Shown in pieces: positions 1-11,900 of a stretch of DNA of 64,000 nt. The notes beneath the pieces were generated by a model. The model saw only the letters and a program-made list of their open reading frames with translations, had not been told where the DNA came from and ran no database searches. Position numbers and translations under genes: made by a program. Numbering within the stretch: the stretch's first letter is position 1; every line of letters begins with the position of its first letter. Source of the stretch: Petaurus breviceps papuanus (taxonomy: Eukaryota; Chordata; Mammalia; Diprotodontia; Petauridae); contig JAMXIF010001210.1 of the NCBI GenBank assembly GCA_028583685.1, forward strand, positions 8,024,762 through 8,088,761, read 5' to 3'.

Positions 1-809
1 GGCCTATTTATTTGGACCATTAGCTGGAACTAATGATGATTATCACATATTGTCTTTTAAATATTAACACTCCTGAATCATTTTTAGGATTCTTTTGTGA
101 TTTCTTCTAATACTCAAAATTTATTCATGGTCATTCCCCCTCACTCACCCTGTTTCTTTTTGTGGGTGAAAATTCTGTCTGGAGAATTGAGTGAAATTAC
201 ATGACTCTGATAGACATTCTCTTCATGACCTTGTTAATTCTATTGCCAAAAACCATGTTTAGTGAACTTGTCTCTAATATAATGAACTACTGTCTCATTT
301 TGATAAGACATTTGCTTTCTTTTCATTCCAAAAGCACTTTACTCACTTTTTAAAGCCTTTGCATTTTTTCCCAATTGTAGGTTTCATGTCTATTTTGGAC
401 ATTGGGTGGGTGGGAGATTATGGAGGGGGGACAAGTTTGGGTATCATGCCCTGTTATTTATTCTAGATGATCACTATTATTGAGTATTTGGGGGAAATAT
501 CCTTCAGCTAACTTGATGTAAAAACACAAAATATAATTCTACAGGTCTAGACCCTCAAAGTTAATTGTAGATTAACTCATTTTTCAACAATAGGTCCCTC
601 TTTCACCTCTTATTTTTGTATAGAGGTAAATTGCTAGTTAGAAGCATTCTGTTAGCTTGATAACAGGTCAAAATCCATATTATTTTGAAATGTCCAGGTA
701 ACACATGGGAGACTAAATTGATCTGCTTTATATTTTGAGTAAAAATAGAGTACTCATTCCTCATGGTATAAGAGGTAAAATTTCATTACGTAGCATTCTA
801 GAGAGAAAC
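1..809. other. Unassigned AT-rich non-coding DNA
   Basis: No open reading frame of note and no repeat family I recognise. Short G-runs near 405-430 are the only compositional feature. It may be unique intergenic or intronic sequence. Confidence 0.5.
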
Positions 810-920
810 AATAAGGTATAGGATATAAGGAATTTCATTTAGTATCAGAAAGACATGGATTAAAGTCACATCTTTGATAAAGCCTGGCTGAGTTACCTTG
901 GGGAACTATTTAAACTCTAA
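810..920 (+). mobile_element. MIR SINE fragment
   Basis: The order of words follows the MIR body: a short head, AAAGACATGGATTAAAGTC in the position of the box-B region (consensus GACCTGGGTTCAAATCC), then GAGTTACCTTGGGGAACTATTTAAACTC for the conserved core (GTGACCTTGGGCAAGTCACTTAACCTC). It is strongly diverged and truncated at its 3' end, directly against the L1 that follows. Confidence 0.5.
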
Positions 921-3900
921 ATTTTTTAAATGTATTTTTATCTCATTAAATATTTCCCAATTACATGTAAACTTTTAACAATCTTTTTTTAAATACAAGA
1001 TCCAAATCATCTTCCTCCATCTTGCCCCTCCCCATTTTTGAGATGGCAAGAAATTTGATATCAGTTATATATGTAAAGTCAGGCAAAACATATTTCCTTA
1101 TTAGTCATGTTGCAAAACACAGACAAAAAAAGAAGAAAAATTCAAATAAAAAATACACTTCCTTCTGTATTCAGTTGATCACCTTCTCTCTGGAAGTGGA
1201 TAGCATTTTTCATCATGAGTTCTTTGGAATTATCTTGAATCATGGCTTTGATCACTGCAGCTACGTCTTTCACAGTTGATCATCCTTACAATATTGTAAC
1301 TGTATACAATGGTCTCTCAGTTCTTTTTACTTTACTTTGCATTAGTTCATATAAGTCTTCCCATATTTTCTCTGAAAGCATTTGGCTTGTCATTTTTTAT
1401 AGCGCAACAGTACTCCATCACAGTCATTTACCACAACTTGTTCAGTCATTCCCCTGTTGATGGAGATATCTTTGATTTGCAATTCTTTGCTATTGTGAGA
1501 AGAGCTGCTATAAGTATTTTTGTACAAGAGTTCCATTCCCTTTTCTGTGATATCTTTGGGATGCGGTTTTAGTAGTCATATTGCTGGGATAACGGGTAAA
1601 CTGAATTTTATAGACCTTTGGGCATAGCTCCAAATTTTTCTCCAGAATAGTTGAACTAAGTTTATAACTCTAGCAACAATGAGGTATCCAAATTTTCTAC
1701 ATCCACTCTAGGATTTGTCATTTTCCTTTTCTGTCCTGTTAGTCAATCTGATTGATCTGAGGAAAGATAAGAAATTTTTAATTCACATTTCTCTAATCAT
1801 TATTGATTTAGAGTACTTTTATGTGACTATTTATGGCTTTAATTTTCCTTCTGATATCTGTTTATATACTTCCACCAATTATCCACTTTGGGACTGGTTC
1901 TTATTTTGATAAATTTTACTCAGTTGCCTATAAATGAGAAATGAGGCCTTTATCAGAGAAATTTGCTCTAAACATTTTTAGGCAGTTTTCTTTATTCCTC
2001 CTACCTTTTCCTTAATTAGTTTACTTTCTGCAAAACCTCTTAAATTTTGTGGAATTGAAATCATCCATTACACTTCCCATAATCCATGCTATCTCTTGTA
2101 TGTTCATAAACTCTTCCCTTATTCACAGATCAGGAAGGTACATTTTTTTTCATGTTTTCTTACATTGTACTATATATCTAAATCATTTAATTACTTTTGA
2201 CTTATCTTTCTATGTGTTGTGAGATGTTGGTCTATGCCTAGCTTCTGTCAAACTGTATCTCAATTTTCCTAGTAATTTTTCTCTAATGGAGAGTTATTAC
2301 CCCAAAAGTCTAGCTCTTTTTAAGTTTATCAAAAACTAGATCATTGTGGTCATTTAGTGTTGTATATTGTGTGTATAATCTATTCAACTGATCCACCACT
2401 CTATTTCTTAGTCATTATCAGATTATTTTGATGATAACTGCTTTGCAATATAGTTTAAATTCTGGTACTTCTACACTGACTTCCTTGGCATTTTTTTCTT
2501 TGATTCTCTTGATATTCTTGAACTTTTCTTCTTCCAGATGAATTTTGCTATTGTCTAGCTCTATAAAATAAATCTTTGGTAGTTTGATTGGCATGGCACT
2601 GAATAAATTAACTAAGGTAGCATTGTGATTTTTATTATACTGCCTTGGCCTATGCATGATAAAGTAATATTTTCCAAATTGTTTATAACTTTCTGTATCT
2701 GTGTGAAAGGGTTTTGTAATTGTGTTCATATAATTCCTGTGTTTGTCTCAGCAGGTAGACATGCAAGTATTTTATATTGTCTGCAGTTACTTTAAATGTA
2801 ATTTCTCTTTCTATCTCTTGCTTCTGAGTTTTCCTAGAAGTATATAGAAGCTTGTGATTTATGTGTATTTATTTTATATCCTGCAACTTTAGTAAATTTG
2901 TTCAATGTTCAGTTAGTTTTTGAGTTTTTTCTTTAGGTTCTTTAAATATATCATCATTGCATCTGCAAAGAAGATTAATTTTGTTCCCTCCTTGCCTGTG
3001 TTTATTCTTTGAATACCTTCCTTCCTTTCTTCCTTCCTGCCCTCCTTCCTCCCCTCCTCTATTCTTCCTCTCCTCTCTCCATCCCTCCTTCCCCCCTTCT
3101 TTCTTTCCTTCCTTCCTTCTTTAATGTTGCTTTAATCTCCTTGCTAGCATTTTCTTTGGAATTTTTCATGAGTAATCATTAAGCAAATTGATCTATTGTT
3201 TTCTTTCTCTTTTTTGCTCTCCCCAGTTGAGATATCAAAACCCTATTTCTGCAATAGAGTGAATTTGATAGGAATCCTTTTTAAACTTATTTTTTGAAAT
3301 AGTTAATAATTTCATGGTGCTTTTGGCAAGGTATAGTTTCCATCCTTATCCCCTTTAATTAGGTCTATTTTTGCTTTTGTTTTGTCTGAGATCCTGATTT
3401 TTACCTTTGTCATTTTATAAACCCTGGTTGAATTCCAGGATATTGGGACAATATTCCTTGATAATTTCTTGAAATATGATGTTTAGGCTATTTCAGGAAG
3501 TCTAATATTTCCTAAATTATTTCTCCTTAATTTATTTTCCAGGTCACTTATTTTCACAATGTTTCATAATTTCTTCTTCTTTTTCTAATTTTATAGAATT
3601 ATTTTCCTCGTTGATTTTCTACCGCTTTTTCCATTTGGCCAGTTCTGTTTTATTTTTAAGGTGTTATTTTATTCAGTATTTTTTCTACCTCTATTACCAA
3701 GCTGTTAATTGTCTTTTCATAATTTTCTTTTTTTGCTTTCATTTTTAAATCTATTTTTCCTCTACTATTCTCATTTGATTTTGAAAATAATTTTTTGCTC
3801 TTCCAGAAATTCTTCTCTGATTTGAGTCCAATTTACATTTTCTTTGAACTGTTACATGAACTTGTTTTGCCTTCATTGTCTTCTTCTGAATTTGTGTCTT

Positions 3901-3975
3901 GTTTTCCCTGTTAACATAGTAGATTTTTTATGATCAGGTTCCCTTTTTATTGCTTATTAAATTTTCTATCCTGTT
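921..3975 (-). mobile_element. Decayed L1 LINE, 3' UTR to ORF1, internally deleted
   Basis: Read on the minus strand, the left end is the L1 3' UTR (about 921-1300), followed by the ORF2 C-terminal region. Around 1425-1545 the words match the marsupial L1 segment seen again at 44200 and 60470 (TTGTTCAGTCATTCCCCTG, TTGATGGAGAT). From 2330 to 3000 the order matches L1 ORF2 as known from other mammals. From about 3440 to 3960 the complement resembles L1 ORF1, with the run TGACCTGGAAAATAAATTAA then AGGAGAAATAATTTAGG, which corresponds to the ORF1 hallmark DLENRSRRNN. The central and 5' parts of ORF2 (roughly 2 kb) are missing between these, so this is either one internally deleted element or two adjoining copies. 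No long frame survives. A pyrimidine tract at 3016-3121 lies inside it. Confidence 0.75.
3016..3121. repeat. Pyrimidine-rich (CCTT)n-like tract
   Basis: About 105 bases made almost wholly of C and T, with CTTCCTTCCTTTCTTCCTTC units at the start and end and CCCTCC in the middle. It lies inside the L1 and is probably a later local expansion. Confidence 0.85.
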
Positions 3976-5437
3976 TCTTCATTTTAGACTTTATCTTATG
4001 TTATGTCTTTCTCTGCTGTTTTGGCTTTGCCTCTCTCTGGAAATGCTCTAGACTATAAACTGGAGAGAAGATACTGATCTTTATTGATAGAATATATTGA
4101 TCCAGCAGCTCCCTATACTAGTGAAAGTCTAGTCCCTATAGTCAAGTGCTTGAAAAATGGACGTTACAAATTTTAAGAAATTTAAAATAGTCATTTCATT
4201 TAGGAAAAATAAATATAATTTTTAAAAGTTTTCTTGGGAAATATAAGCTAATTATATATCAAAATGTATTAATATCATATTTTGTGAAGAAACATTTGTT
4301 GGTAATGGAAATTGAGCCCATCATTTTTTTTGCATGACTGTCAGAAAAAGCAAAAACACTTAGTAATTATGAATCATTTGAATACAATTTTTGTCCAAGG
4401 TTCTTTACGAATTCTTACATTTCCCTCAGATATGAAACCTAAATCAGAGAACAGAATACTTTTTTTAAGTTTAGTATTTTAGGATCAGAAAATGAGGGTA
4501 GAAGACCATCTTTTCATAGAGAACTCAAGAAATGTAGGGCAAAGAGAGTTGCACTAAGCAATTCAGAATTTAGTAGGTGGAATAGATCTTCACAATCAGC
4601 TATAGAATTTAAAAACCAAATGTAAAGCAGTGAATTAATATTTTTAAAACTTCTTTAAGAGAAGAATTTGTAAAGACTCACATACACACAAATGCACACA
4701 TGCACCACTGTGTCATTCAACTTTTATTTATTACCATGTAACCATAATTACTCTTCTAGATCACCCCTGCTATCTAGAAGACACAATATGGAAAGCGAAT
4801 TCTCAGAGACATGTCCAGTTCTTGGAATTCTTCACATGCCTACAAATAAGCTAATATTTAACTCAGATATTGAAGCACAATCTAATTAGGTTTCTAGAGA
4901 AAATATGGAAAAGATAATAAGATACTACTTGATAGAACTTCAGAAACCTCTTGTAAGTAGTATAGGTGAAAAAAGAAGTTGAAATAGGAAAGCACGCAAC
5001 TGTCATTGATACCATCATTCACACAGTGAATGAGTCACTCATTTTCACACCCATGCCTTGCTTTGTCATTTCATGTACTTAGAAATTACATGTCATAATG
5101 ACAAATCTTTGCAATTAAAACTCTATCATATTTCAAATATAGCCCTATGGTACTGAGGGAAGGAAGGGTGGATCAAAATCCTTTCTTGCCTTAAATGCTG
5201 TTTTGAAAAAAAAAAAGATTAGTTGTCATATTTGGAAGATAAATATCTCAGAGGTACAGCATAGTGTCTGACATTTCTATGGATTTATATCAAATAGGAC
5301 CAATATATAAATTGAATAGACAATTATAACAATAATCATATCAATTCAAATACTCCAATGTTTTAAGCACCTATGACTTCCCCAGTTCAGCTATTCCTTC
5401 CTCCAATGTATACTGCTATTCATTTGTAACTTAAGCA
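3976..5437. other. Unassigned non-coding DNA
   Basis: AT-rich and free of recognisable repeats except a short A-run near 5205. The only frame, 65 codons at 4692-4889, has no similarity I recognise and is of chance length. Confidence 0.45.
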
Positions 5438-5570
5438 GCATGATGAGGGGTATAGGGTATGTGACTTGAAACCATGAATATGTGGGTTTGGACTCCACTT
5501 CAGTCTCTTACGCCATCATGGGCTCCTAATTTCTGTCAGCATCAGTCTTCTTTTCTTTAGATTCATGACC
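5438..5570 (+). mobile_element. Possible MIR fragment
   Basis: GTGACTTGAAACCATGAATATGTGGG followed by TTTGGACTCCACTTC resembles the MIR box-B stretch (TTTGAATCC). The core GTGACCTTGGGCAAG is not clear, so this is a weak call; it could be chance similarity. Confidence 0.3.
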
Positions 5571-5734
5571 TTAGACTCCCAAACCCTCTAAAGAGTCATT
5601 CATGACCTATTAATGGATAATCTTTGAAGGTTACTGGGCTATTTTTTTTCACCCCCTGGGTGGAAATATATATTAACACATGATGAGAAAGAACAGAAAA
5701 TTCTTATGAAATATGTTGTTGTATCATAAAAAAG

Positions 5735-5960
5735 ACCATTGTACTAGGTGTCCAGAGATCTGTACTCTAACACAGGCTATATAATTTTTTTTCTTTTTAG
5801 TTGTGTGACTCTAAGTCACTTGAACAAGTAATCAATCTGACTTTCAATTTCCTCATGTCGAAATACTGGTGAAGCAAACTTTGTATTCTTTTCCTCATAG
5901 GGTATCAAATGAGGAGGCAATATATTTGAAAGTCCATTGAAATAGGAAAATAGAGAACAA
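5735..5960 (+). mobile_element. MIR SINE, diverged
   Basis: Contains TTGTGTGACTCTAAGTCAC and TTCAATTTCCTCATGTCG, which fit the MIR core and the CTCAGTTTCCTCATCTGTAA block in the right order, then a weak tail GGGTATCAAATGAGGAGGC. A T-rich insertion at about 5788-5802 separates head and core. Confidence 0.4.
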
Positions 5961-5986
5961 GAATTATATATGCCATGATATTTTTA

Positions 5987-6243
5987 GGGGCAGATAGGTG
6001 GCACAGGGGGCAGAGTGTTGTTCCTCGAGTCAGGGAGACTCATCTTCCTGTGTTTGAATCCATCCTCAGACACTAACTAGCTGTGTGACAAGAGGGCAAG
6101 TCACTTAGCCTGGTTTACCTAGGATTTCTCATCTATAAAGAAATGGCAAACCAGTTCAGTATCTTTGCCAAGAAAACCCTAAATGGGGTCACTAAGAATC
6201 AGACAAACTGAGAAATGACTGAACAACAATTGTTACAGCTAAA
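5987..6243 (+). mobile_element. Full-length marsupial CORE-SINE with exact target-site duplication
   Basis: Begins GGGGCAGATAGGTGGCACAG, continues with AGTCAGGGAGACTCATCTTC, TAGCTGTGTGAC, the GGCAAGTCACTTAGCC core, then the long tail module (ATGGCAAACCAGTTCAGTA, TTTGCCAAGAAAACCC, GGGGTCACTAAGAATC) and ends GACTGAACAACAATTG. This is the long form of the marsupial tRNA-derived SINE. The 12-base word ATGATATTTTTA occurs exactly at 5975-5986 and 6244-6255, which fixes both edges as a target-site duplication. It does not code for protein. Confidence 0.92.
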
Positions 6244-6291
6244 ATGATATTTTTAATTGACCATTTCAAAAAATATTACAGTGATCATTTT

Positions 6292-6353
6292 TTATTTTGC
6301 TTTTTGGATGGGGGAAGGCAGGGTAATTGGGGTTAAATGACTTGCCCAAGGTT
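6292..6353 (-). mobile_element. 5'-truncated SINE stub with target-site duplication
   Basis: Only the 3' end of the short SINE type is present (GGAAGGCAGGGTAATTGGGG, then TTAAATGACTTGCCCAAGG). It is bracketed by the 17-base words ATTACAGTGATCATTTT at 6275-6291 and ATTACACTGATCATTTT at 6354-6370, one mismatch. Together they show a retroposition event that stopped after about 60 bases. Confidence 0.8.
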
Positions 6354-6469
6354 ATTACACTGATCATTTTAAGTAACTCCTAGAATGTGGTGCTCCTTCA
6401 GTCAAACATTCTACAGAAAATAAAGTGATAAGCTAACTCCTAGGGATTTCCATGAAAAGCCTAAAAATT

Positions 6470-6812
6470 AGACAGCGGCAAGGTACTATATTTGATAAGA
6501 CCACTGGACTTAATGACAGGAAGACTTGAATATGAAATCCTACTTCAAACACTTAAAAGTTTTGTGATCCCAGGCAAGTTATTTGAATTTTTAATCCTCA
6601 GTTTTCTCAGCTTTAAAATGGGATAATCATAGAATTTACCTCACAGGGTTGTGGTAAGGGTCATATACACACACGTGCATGTATATTTACACACATGTGT
6701 ATGTATATATATGCATGTGAATATAGATGTTTGTATTTACACATTATAGTGTTCTTCAAACTATAAAGTACTGTATAAATATTAGCTATTCTTATCATTG
6801 TCATCATTATTA
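6470..6812 (+). mobile_element. MIR SINE interrupted by a microsatellite
   Basis: Head and core are readable (CCACTGGACTTAATGACAGG, GTGATCCCAGGCAAGTTATT, CTCAGTTTTCTCAGC, AAAATGGGATAATCATAG, CCTCACAGGGTTGTGG). The tail AAGTACTGTATAAATATTAG and TATTCTTATCATTG resumes after a CA/TA/TG-rich microsatellite at about 6661-6735. It is one of the most complete MIRs in the window. Confidence 0.75.
6661..6735. repeat. Mixed CA/TA/TG microsatellite
   Basis: Alternating purine-pyrimidine sequence with ACACAC, TGTATATA and ATGTGTATG words, expanded inside the MIR. The apparent frame running through it on the minus strand is an artefact of the repeat. Confidence 0.8.
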
Positions 6813-6999
6813 GCATCAATGAATGGTCTAAGGTTACATAGTGAATCTCAGAAAGCCCAGCTTTTAAAACTTTCAAATAGTCCAAGAAAAGAATAAGAGT
6901 GTGATATTGAGGTAAAGATTAAGAAGAATAGGGATAGAAACAGAGACATAGAAAGAAGGTCTCATTTTAAGCCCAATATTCTACCTACTACAGTCAAAT

Positions 7000-7200
7000 C
7001 AAGTCTACTAACATGTGTTAAGTAATTGCTTACTCTTGACCAGCCACTGCTGTAAGTGTCTGGAATAGAAAGGGAAAAGCAGTCCCTGGCCTCAAGAAAC
7101 TCACAATCTCTTATAGGATACAATGTGAAAATAGAAAATATAAAAATAAGAAACATGCTTATTAACTTGGAGATAATCTCAGAAGGAAGGCACCAAAACA
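7000..7200 (-). mobile_element. L2 LINE 3' end
   Basis: Read in reverse this is the L2 tail. On the plus strand it shows TGTGTTAAGTAATTGCTTAC, CCCTGGCCTCAAGAAACTC, ACAATCTCTTATAGG and GGAGATAATCTCAGAAGGAAGG in the order of the L2 complement. No coding part remains. Confidence 0.6.
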
Positions 7201-7201
7201 C

Positions 7202-7920
7202 ATGACTTTTAAATATTAAGCTTTGTGGAAGAAATAGTGAAAGGTTAATAAAGTTAGTTGAACCATCTCACCTTCAATTCTGAACCCAAATTTAAATTAA
7301 AGCCCAAGAGAAATTTAGCATGTTTCCCTTTATTTGCATTTAATTCATTAAAATGTGATTTAGTAAAAAACATTTGGTATTGAAAAAATCTTAGGAGGTT
7401 TACCACCTTGAAATGCAAAAATTATCTTTTCCAAAACAAATGAACAAGAATATCATAAAAGTCAATTCAGTAAGGGTCAAAATTCCATTCCTACAAGGTT
7501 AGGGGAATTCTCAATTTAATATCTATTCATGTAATGCAGACAGTAGTTTCTTACATTTCATTTTCCCATATCTAATGAATGTTAAATATATTTAAAATGG
7601 TTTTCAAAACTTTTTTGGGGTAAATTTTAATCATATTAGATAATGGGAGCACCTTTGAATAACCACAGAGCCACAGGGTACCCAACATTATGTATTCCTA
7701 TTTTTTCTTTCCTTTCTTTTTTGTTTTTGTTTACTTTTTAGCTCTTTTACTATTGAAACAAATTCTGCAATCATAGGAACTTTAGTAACTATCCATGAGT
7801 TCTAGACTATTTACCAGTCAGTAAGATCTTCATGAATTGGACATAGATTTGGAAGTGAGGTCTGTTTTAATGAGATAGGAAATAGTTTTTAGGCTTCTTA
7901 CCTGTATGAAATAGATCAGT
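7202..7920. other. Unassigned AT-rich DNA
   Basis: No repeat recognised apart from a T-rich run at about 7698-7740. No frame worth calling. Confidence 0.45.
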
Positions 7921-7921
7921 A

Positions 7922-8250
7922 AAGAAATAACTAACAGTTTACTATGTGCCAACCACTGTGTTAGGGGCTGGGGATGCAGATTCAGAAGAGAGGAACATTT
8001 CCTTCTCTTCGGGAGCTTACGGATTATCAGGGTATGTGTACATATGCAAGATTATATATTTATATATATGTATATATATATATATCTGAATATGTCCATA
8101 AATAAGATATATATATATATATACATATGAAAGATTAATACAAGATTGTTATTTATGTGTTAATTAGGAGGGAAGGGATTTGTGTAAATCAGGAAAGACT
8201 TTGGGTAGGAGGGGATGCTTGAGCTGAGTTTTGACACAAGTGAGGGGTTG
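7922..8250 (-). mobile_element. L2 LINE 3' end with AT microsatellite
   Basis: TTTACTATGTGCCAACCACT, GTGTTAGGGGCTGGGGATG and CGGGAGCTTACGGATTATC are the complement of the L2 3' end. After an AT-rich microsatellite (8048-8130) the match resumes with AATTAGGAGGGAAGGG, TCAGGAAAGACTTTGGG and GCTTGAGCTGAGTTTTGACA. Confidence 0.75.
8048..8130. repeat. (TA)n-rich microsatellite
   Basis: Two blocks of TATATA-type repeats separated by TCTGAATATGTCCATAAATA, lying inside the L2. Confidence 0.8.
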
Positions 8251-8464
8251 TTTGAGGAAGTAGATTTCTTCTGTAGTGTTTTGACTCTACTCAGTGGCTT
8301 TTAGCCTTTGACATCTCTCTTCCCCAGGATGAACCCATTTTTGGACAGGTCCTATGGCTCCTGCCCCCATTTCTCTATACAGTTTCTCTATTACTTTTTC
8401 TGTGCAATATAGCCCATTAAAGGCAGGCTATTTGTACTGCCCTGGCTATAAAATAGTATAATGA

Positions 8465-8660
8465 TCATCTATGCTGGAAATAAAGCTGCCTCTGGAGTCA
8501 GTGGGATTGAGTTCAAATCCCAGCTCTGTTATGCCATTTATTGCCTATAGAGTCTTAGATTAGTCCTGTAAACATATTTGCCCTCACTTTCTTCATTGAA
8601 GAAATAGTGTGTATGGGGTAGGGAAGGGAGGGATTACTAGATGATCTCTAAAGTTCCTTA
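8465..8660 (+). mobile_element. MIR SINE
   Basis: CCTCTGGAGTCAGTGGGATT, GAGTTCAAATCCCAGCTCTG and CTCACTTTCTTCATTGAAG follow the MIR order, ending ACTAGATGATCTCTAAAGTT, the usual late-MIR words. Confidence 0.65.
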
Positions 8661-8799
8661 CATCTCCCTATCAATGATTTAAAAGTAATCCTTACTTTAG
8701 CAACAGTCAATTTATGTTCATAAAATGCTGACCATTAGTAATCAAAGAGATTTTTTAAAATTATGATCTTAATTCTACCTAACATAGGTTAACTATCTC

Positions 8800-8985
8800 A
8801 GTGAGAGTGAGGTATTATAATTAGCCTTGGAGATAAGAATTCCTGGGTCCAAGTCCTGCTTGAGATACTAACAGTATGACCATAAGCAAATCATTTAAGC
8901 TGGGGCTATTGTCAACATCAAATGATATAATGAATATTAACCATTTTGCAAATCTCAAAATATTATGTAAAGATAAGCTGTCATT
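8800..8985 (+). mobile_element. MIR SINE
   Basis: AGCCTTGGAGATAAGAATTC, CTGGGTCCAAGTCCTGC and GTATGACCATAAGCAAATCA match head, box B and core. The tail ATTTTGCAAATCTCAAAATA with TATTATGTAAAGATAAGC fits the 3' end. Confidence 0.55.
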
Positions 8986-11900
8986 TTTTGTCCTTCAGTT
9001 TCCCCATCTCTGAAATATAATTTGCATAGATTTCTGTTTGTCTCCTCAATTTTCTCAATTAGGAGGAGACCTTATAATTTATATAATAAAATTGTCTTCC
9101 TTTCTCCTGACTTCTAGAGAATATCCTATGGTCTGATGTGAGTTCCATTTTTTCAGTCTCTAAGCATCTTCCTGAGAGGAAGTAGAGTCACATTATTAAA
9201 CCCTATGGAGGTATAAAGTTTAAAAAAATACTGAATAACATAATCCCGAGCATTTATCTTTGTATTGTCATCTAAATAGAGATCCTAGTTTGATATATAT
9301 TCGTTTTACTGGTTTTCCAAAGCAATGATAAGCCAACATGTGGAAAGCTAAAGTCCCCTTAAGTAATAATAGAGAAAGAGTGTTTGCATGAAGGGTCCAA
9401 GTGGCAGTAAAGGCAGCCCCATTGTCCTTTTGATAAATTGCTTAATTTCTTCAGGAAACCTGTGAAGCCCTTTTTAAACCTCAAATCATTTTAGGGAGGA
9501 GAAAATGGGAAAACGAGCTGAGCAATAATAATTTAGTTGGTTTAATTTCTGATTGCAAGCCAATGTTCTTCTTACTCGAACGTCAGATAAATCCCTTTCT
9601 TCACTCCTTTCTTAATTTCTTAGTCTCAAAAGTTTCACTAATAGGCAGAGTTATCAAATCAACTGGGAAACCCTTTCCCTGGAGATTACTATAATACCCT
9701 TTTGGAGGCTCATTAATCATTGCTTCCTTTTAAGTTCCTATTGCACAATGAAGAATGAGATTTGAATACCTAAATATTTCATATTTAGTTAAAAAAAACT
9801 AAAACAATAAAACAGTAACAAGAATCAAATATAGTTTTACCTTCCCCCACTCCTTGCAAAATAAATTTATTGGAAGCTTATATCAAGATATCTGAGGCCT
9901 CTAGTAAAATAATTAAAATGCTCACAGTATTTGTTTTGTAAGGGAACTTTAACTTCTGAAGAAAGGGTAGGCTACTGCTGGTCGTGCATGTGGCCTGTCA
10001 ATTGCTATAGCCCAGCTGGATCCCTCCATCAGTGTGAGAAAATGAAGTGAACCGTATACTGTCAGAACAGTGAAGAGATGCAACACCCGCAGAGATTTGG
10101 TTTGGTTTCCAGACTCAGTAACTGCATGAAGCTCAGGGGTCGGATTCTAAAATTAAAGTCTTTACTCAGAAGATAAAGGCTTAGGAAAAGTGTGTCAGTG
10201 GTGTTTTATATGTCTTCAGACTCATTTCATATTTGTTCTCCTCCCCCACCTCTCAGTAAAGTAAAGGAGATTCTCAAGCCCAGGGTTGGATTGCACTGCT
10301 TCTGGGGAACCATGTAAAGGCTTTGCCGTAACCCTTCCAGTCCATCAAGTTGAGATTTAGGATTCTGAAAAATAAAGCAAATAATTACTATAAATCTCAT
10401 AGTTGTCTGATGTGTGAGGATATCTCAGATTTATTCCCTTCTGTTTGTCTGAGTGTCTGGGACTGGGGACCTAGCAGAGCCACCATAAGACAGAGACCTA
10501 TCTTAAAGCAAGAAAGACAGGAGGATTGGATTTCTATGAATTAATAAGAAAAAACATAAACCCTCAAGTTCCCAGACTACAAATCTACAAATGCACCAAG
10601 GACAGAGGTGGACTGAAAGATTTATTTAAAAAGAGGGAGAAATAAGAAATGATTAGAACTTACTTAATTTGCCAATTGAGAAACAATGGTAGCCTATGAC
10701 AGAAAGTTATAAAAGCAATAGCTAGAGAATTAGAGTTAGCTATATATACAAATACCTGATTATAGGAAATCAAAATGGTGTCTTTCCTGGCAGCTATAGG
10801 GTGTATCTGCTATAATTCTATTATATGCATTCACTACCTTCTACTTTTCTTTCCCATTATATTTATGATCTGAAACAATATTTTGCTTCTAAGAATTGGT
10901 TTCCATAGAAAATTAATTTTATAGCAAGCAGGATTTGGAGAGATAGAACAGCAAATGTCTAATTCATGTGTGTTTATAAAAACTGTATAGCACCAAAAAC
11001 CTTTTGTATGTCATGAAGAATGTGCCTACAGGCTGGAATGAATGAACAAAGGTGTCACATGGAGAGAATCTGCTAGAGGGGCTTTTTTTTCATGTTTTCC
11101 AACTGCTCCAGGGTCTATCTTTCATGAAACTATTGATACCCCTCCTATATATGTTTAAAGAATATACATATATGTATGTATAGGTATATTCTTTAAAACA
11201 GTTCTGTTTCTTTTGAAACATCCTTTCTAAAATAAAGGGTAATTTACCAATAAAATATCTGCACTGTCATATTGTTACACATATTACTCTTCTGTGTTCT
11301 TTCCCTCTGTGCTACTTCCACCTCCCCCCATCTCTCCCCCCCCCTTACATCCACAAAGACACAGAGGAGAGAGACTTAGAAAGATAGGAACCTTCATCTG
11401 CTCTTGGCCTCTCAGGAGGGGTACTTGCTGCATCCGCCAGTCATCATTAGCATAGATCCATAGCTCACAAGTCATACTGACTGGGGGGCAGGGTAAGGAA
11501 GGGCAGCATTGAAGTGAATTCCTTTCATTATACCTAAAAGATAGTATTCTTTACAGCCAGGGTAACCACACTTCCCTCTTTAGGGGGGAATACTTGAAAG
11601 AGATCATTTCCCGCCTGCTCTCACCTAAGTGATCTAACAAGCAAATTGGACTCAGGGTGCCCACAATCATTGTCTTAGGAGACTTAAGGCATATATTTGC
11701 TGTTGTTGTCAGGAGAGTCTGATCAAGGAAGAGAGAACATTGACTAATATTTTTCCTCTACCCTTTTTCTAGCTATCAAACCAATTCATATTTTTAAAAA
11801 CAGAGGTGGTAAAGATTGCCCTAATAGTCAAATGTAGTTAAGGTTTACTTGGAAAGACCAAACAACACATTTAAGATGGGATGCTCTTTTTAATGTCTGT

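Noticed and set aside
5987-6243. tRNA gene in the SINE head
   Set aside because: SINE heads derive from tRNA but do not keep a foldable tRNA; the flanking duplication shows retroposition.
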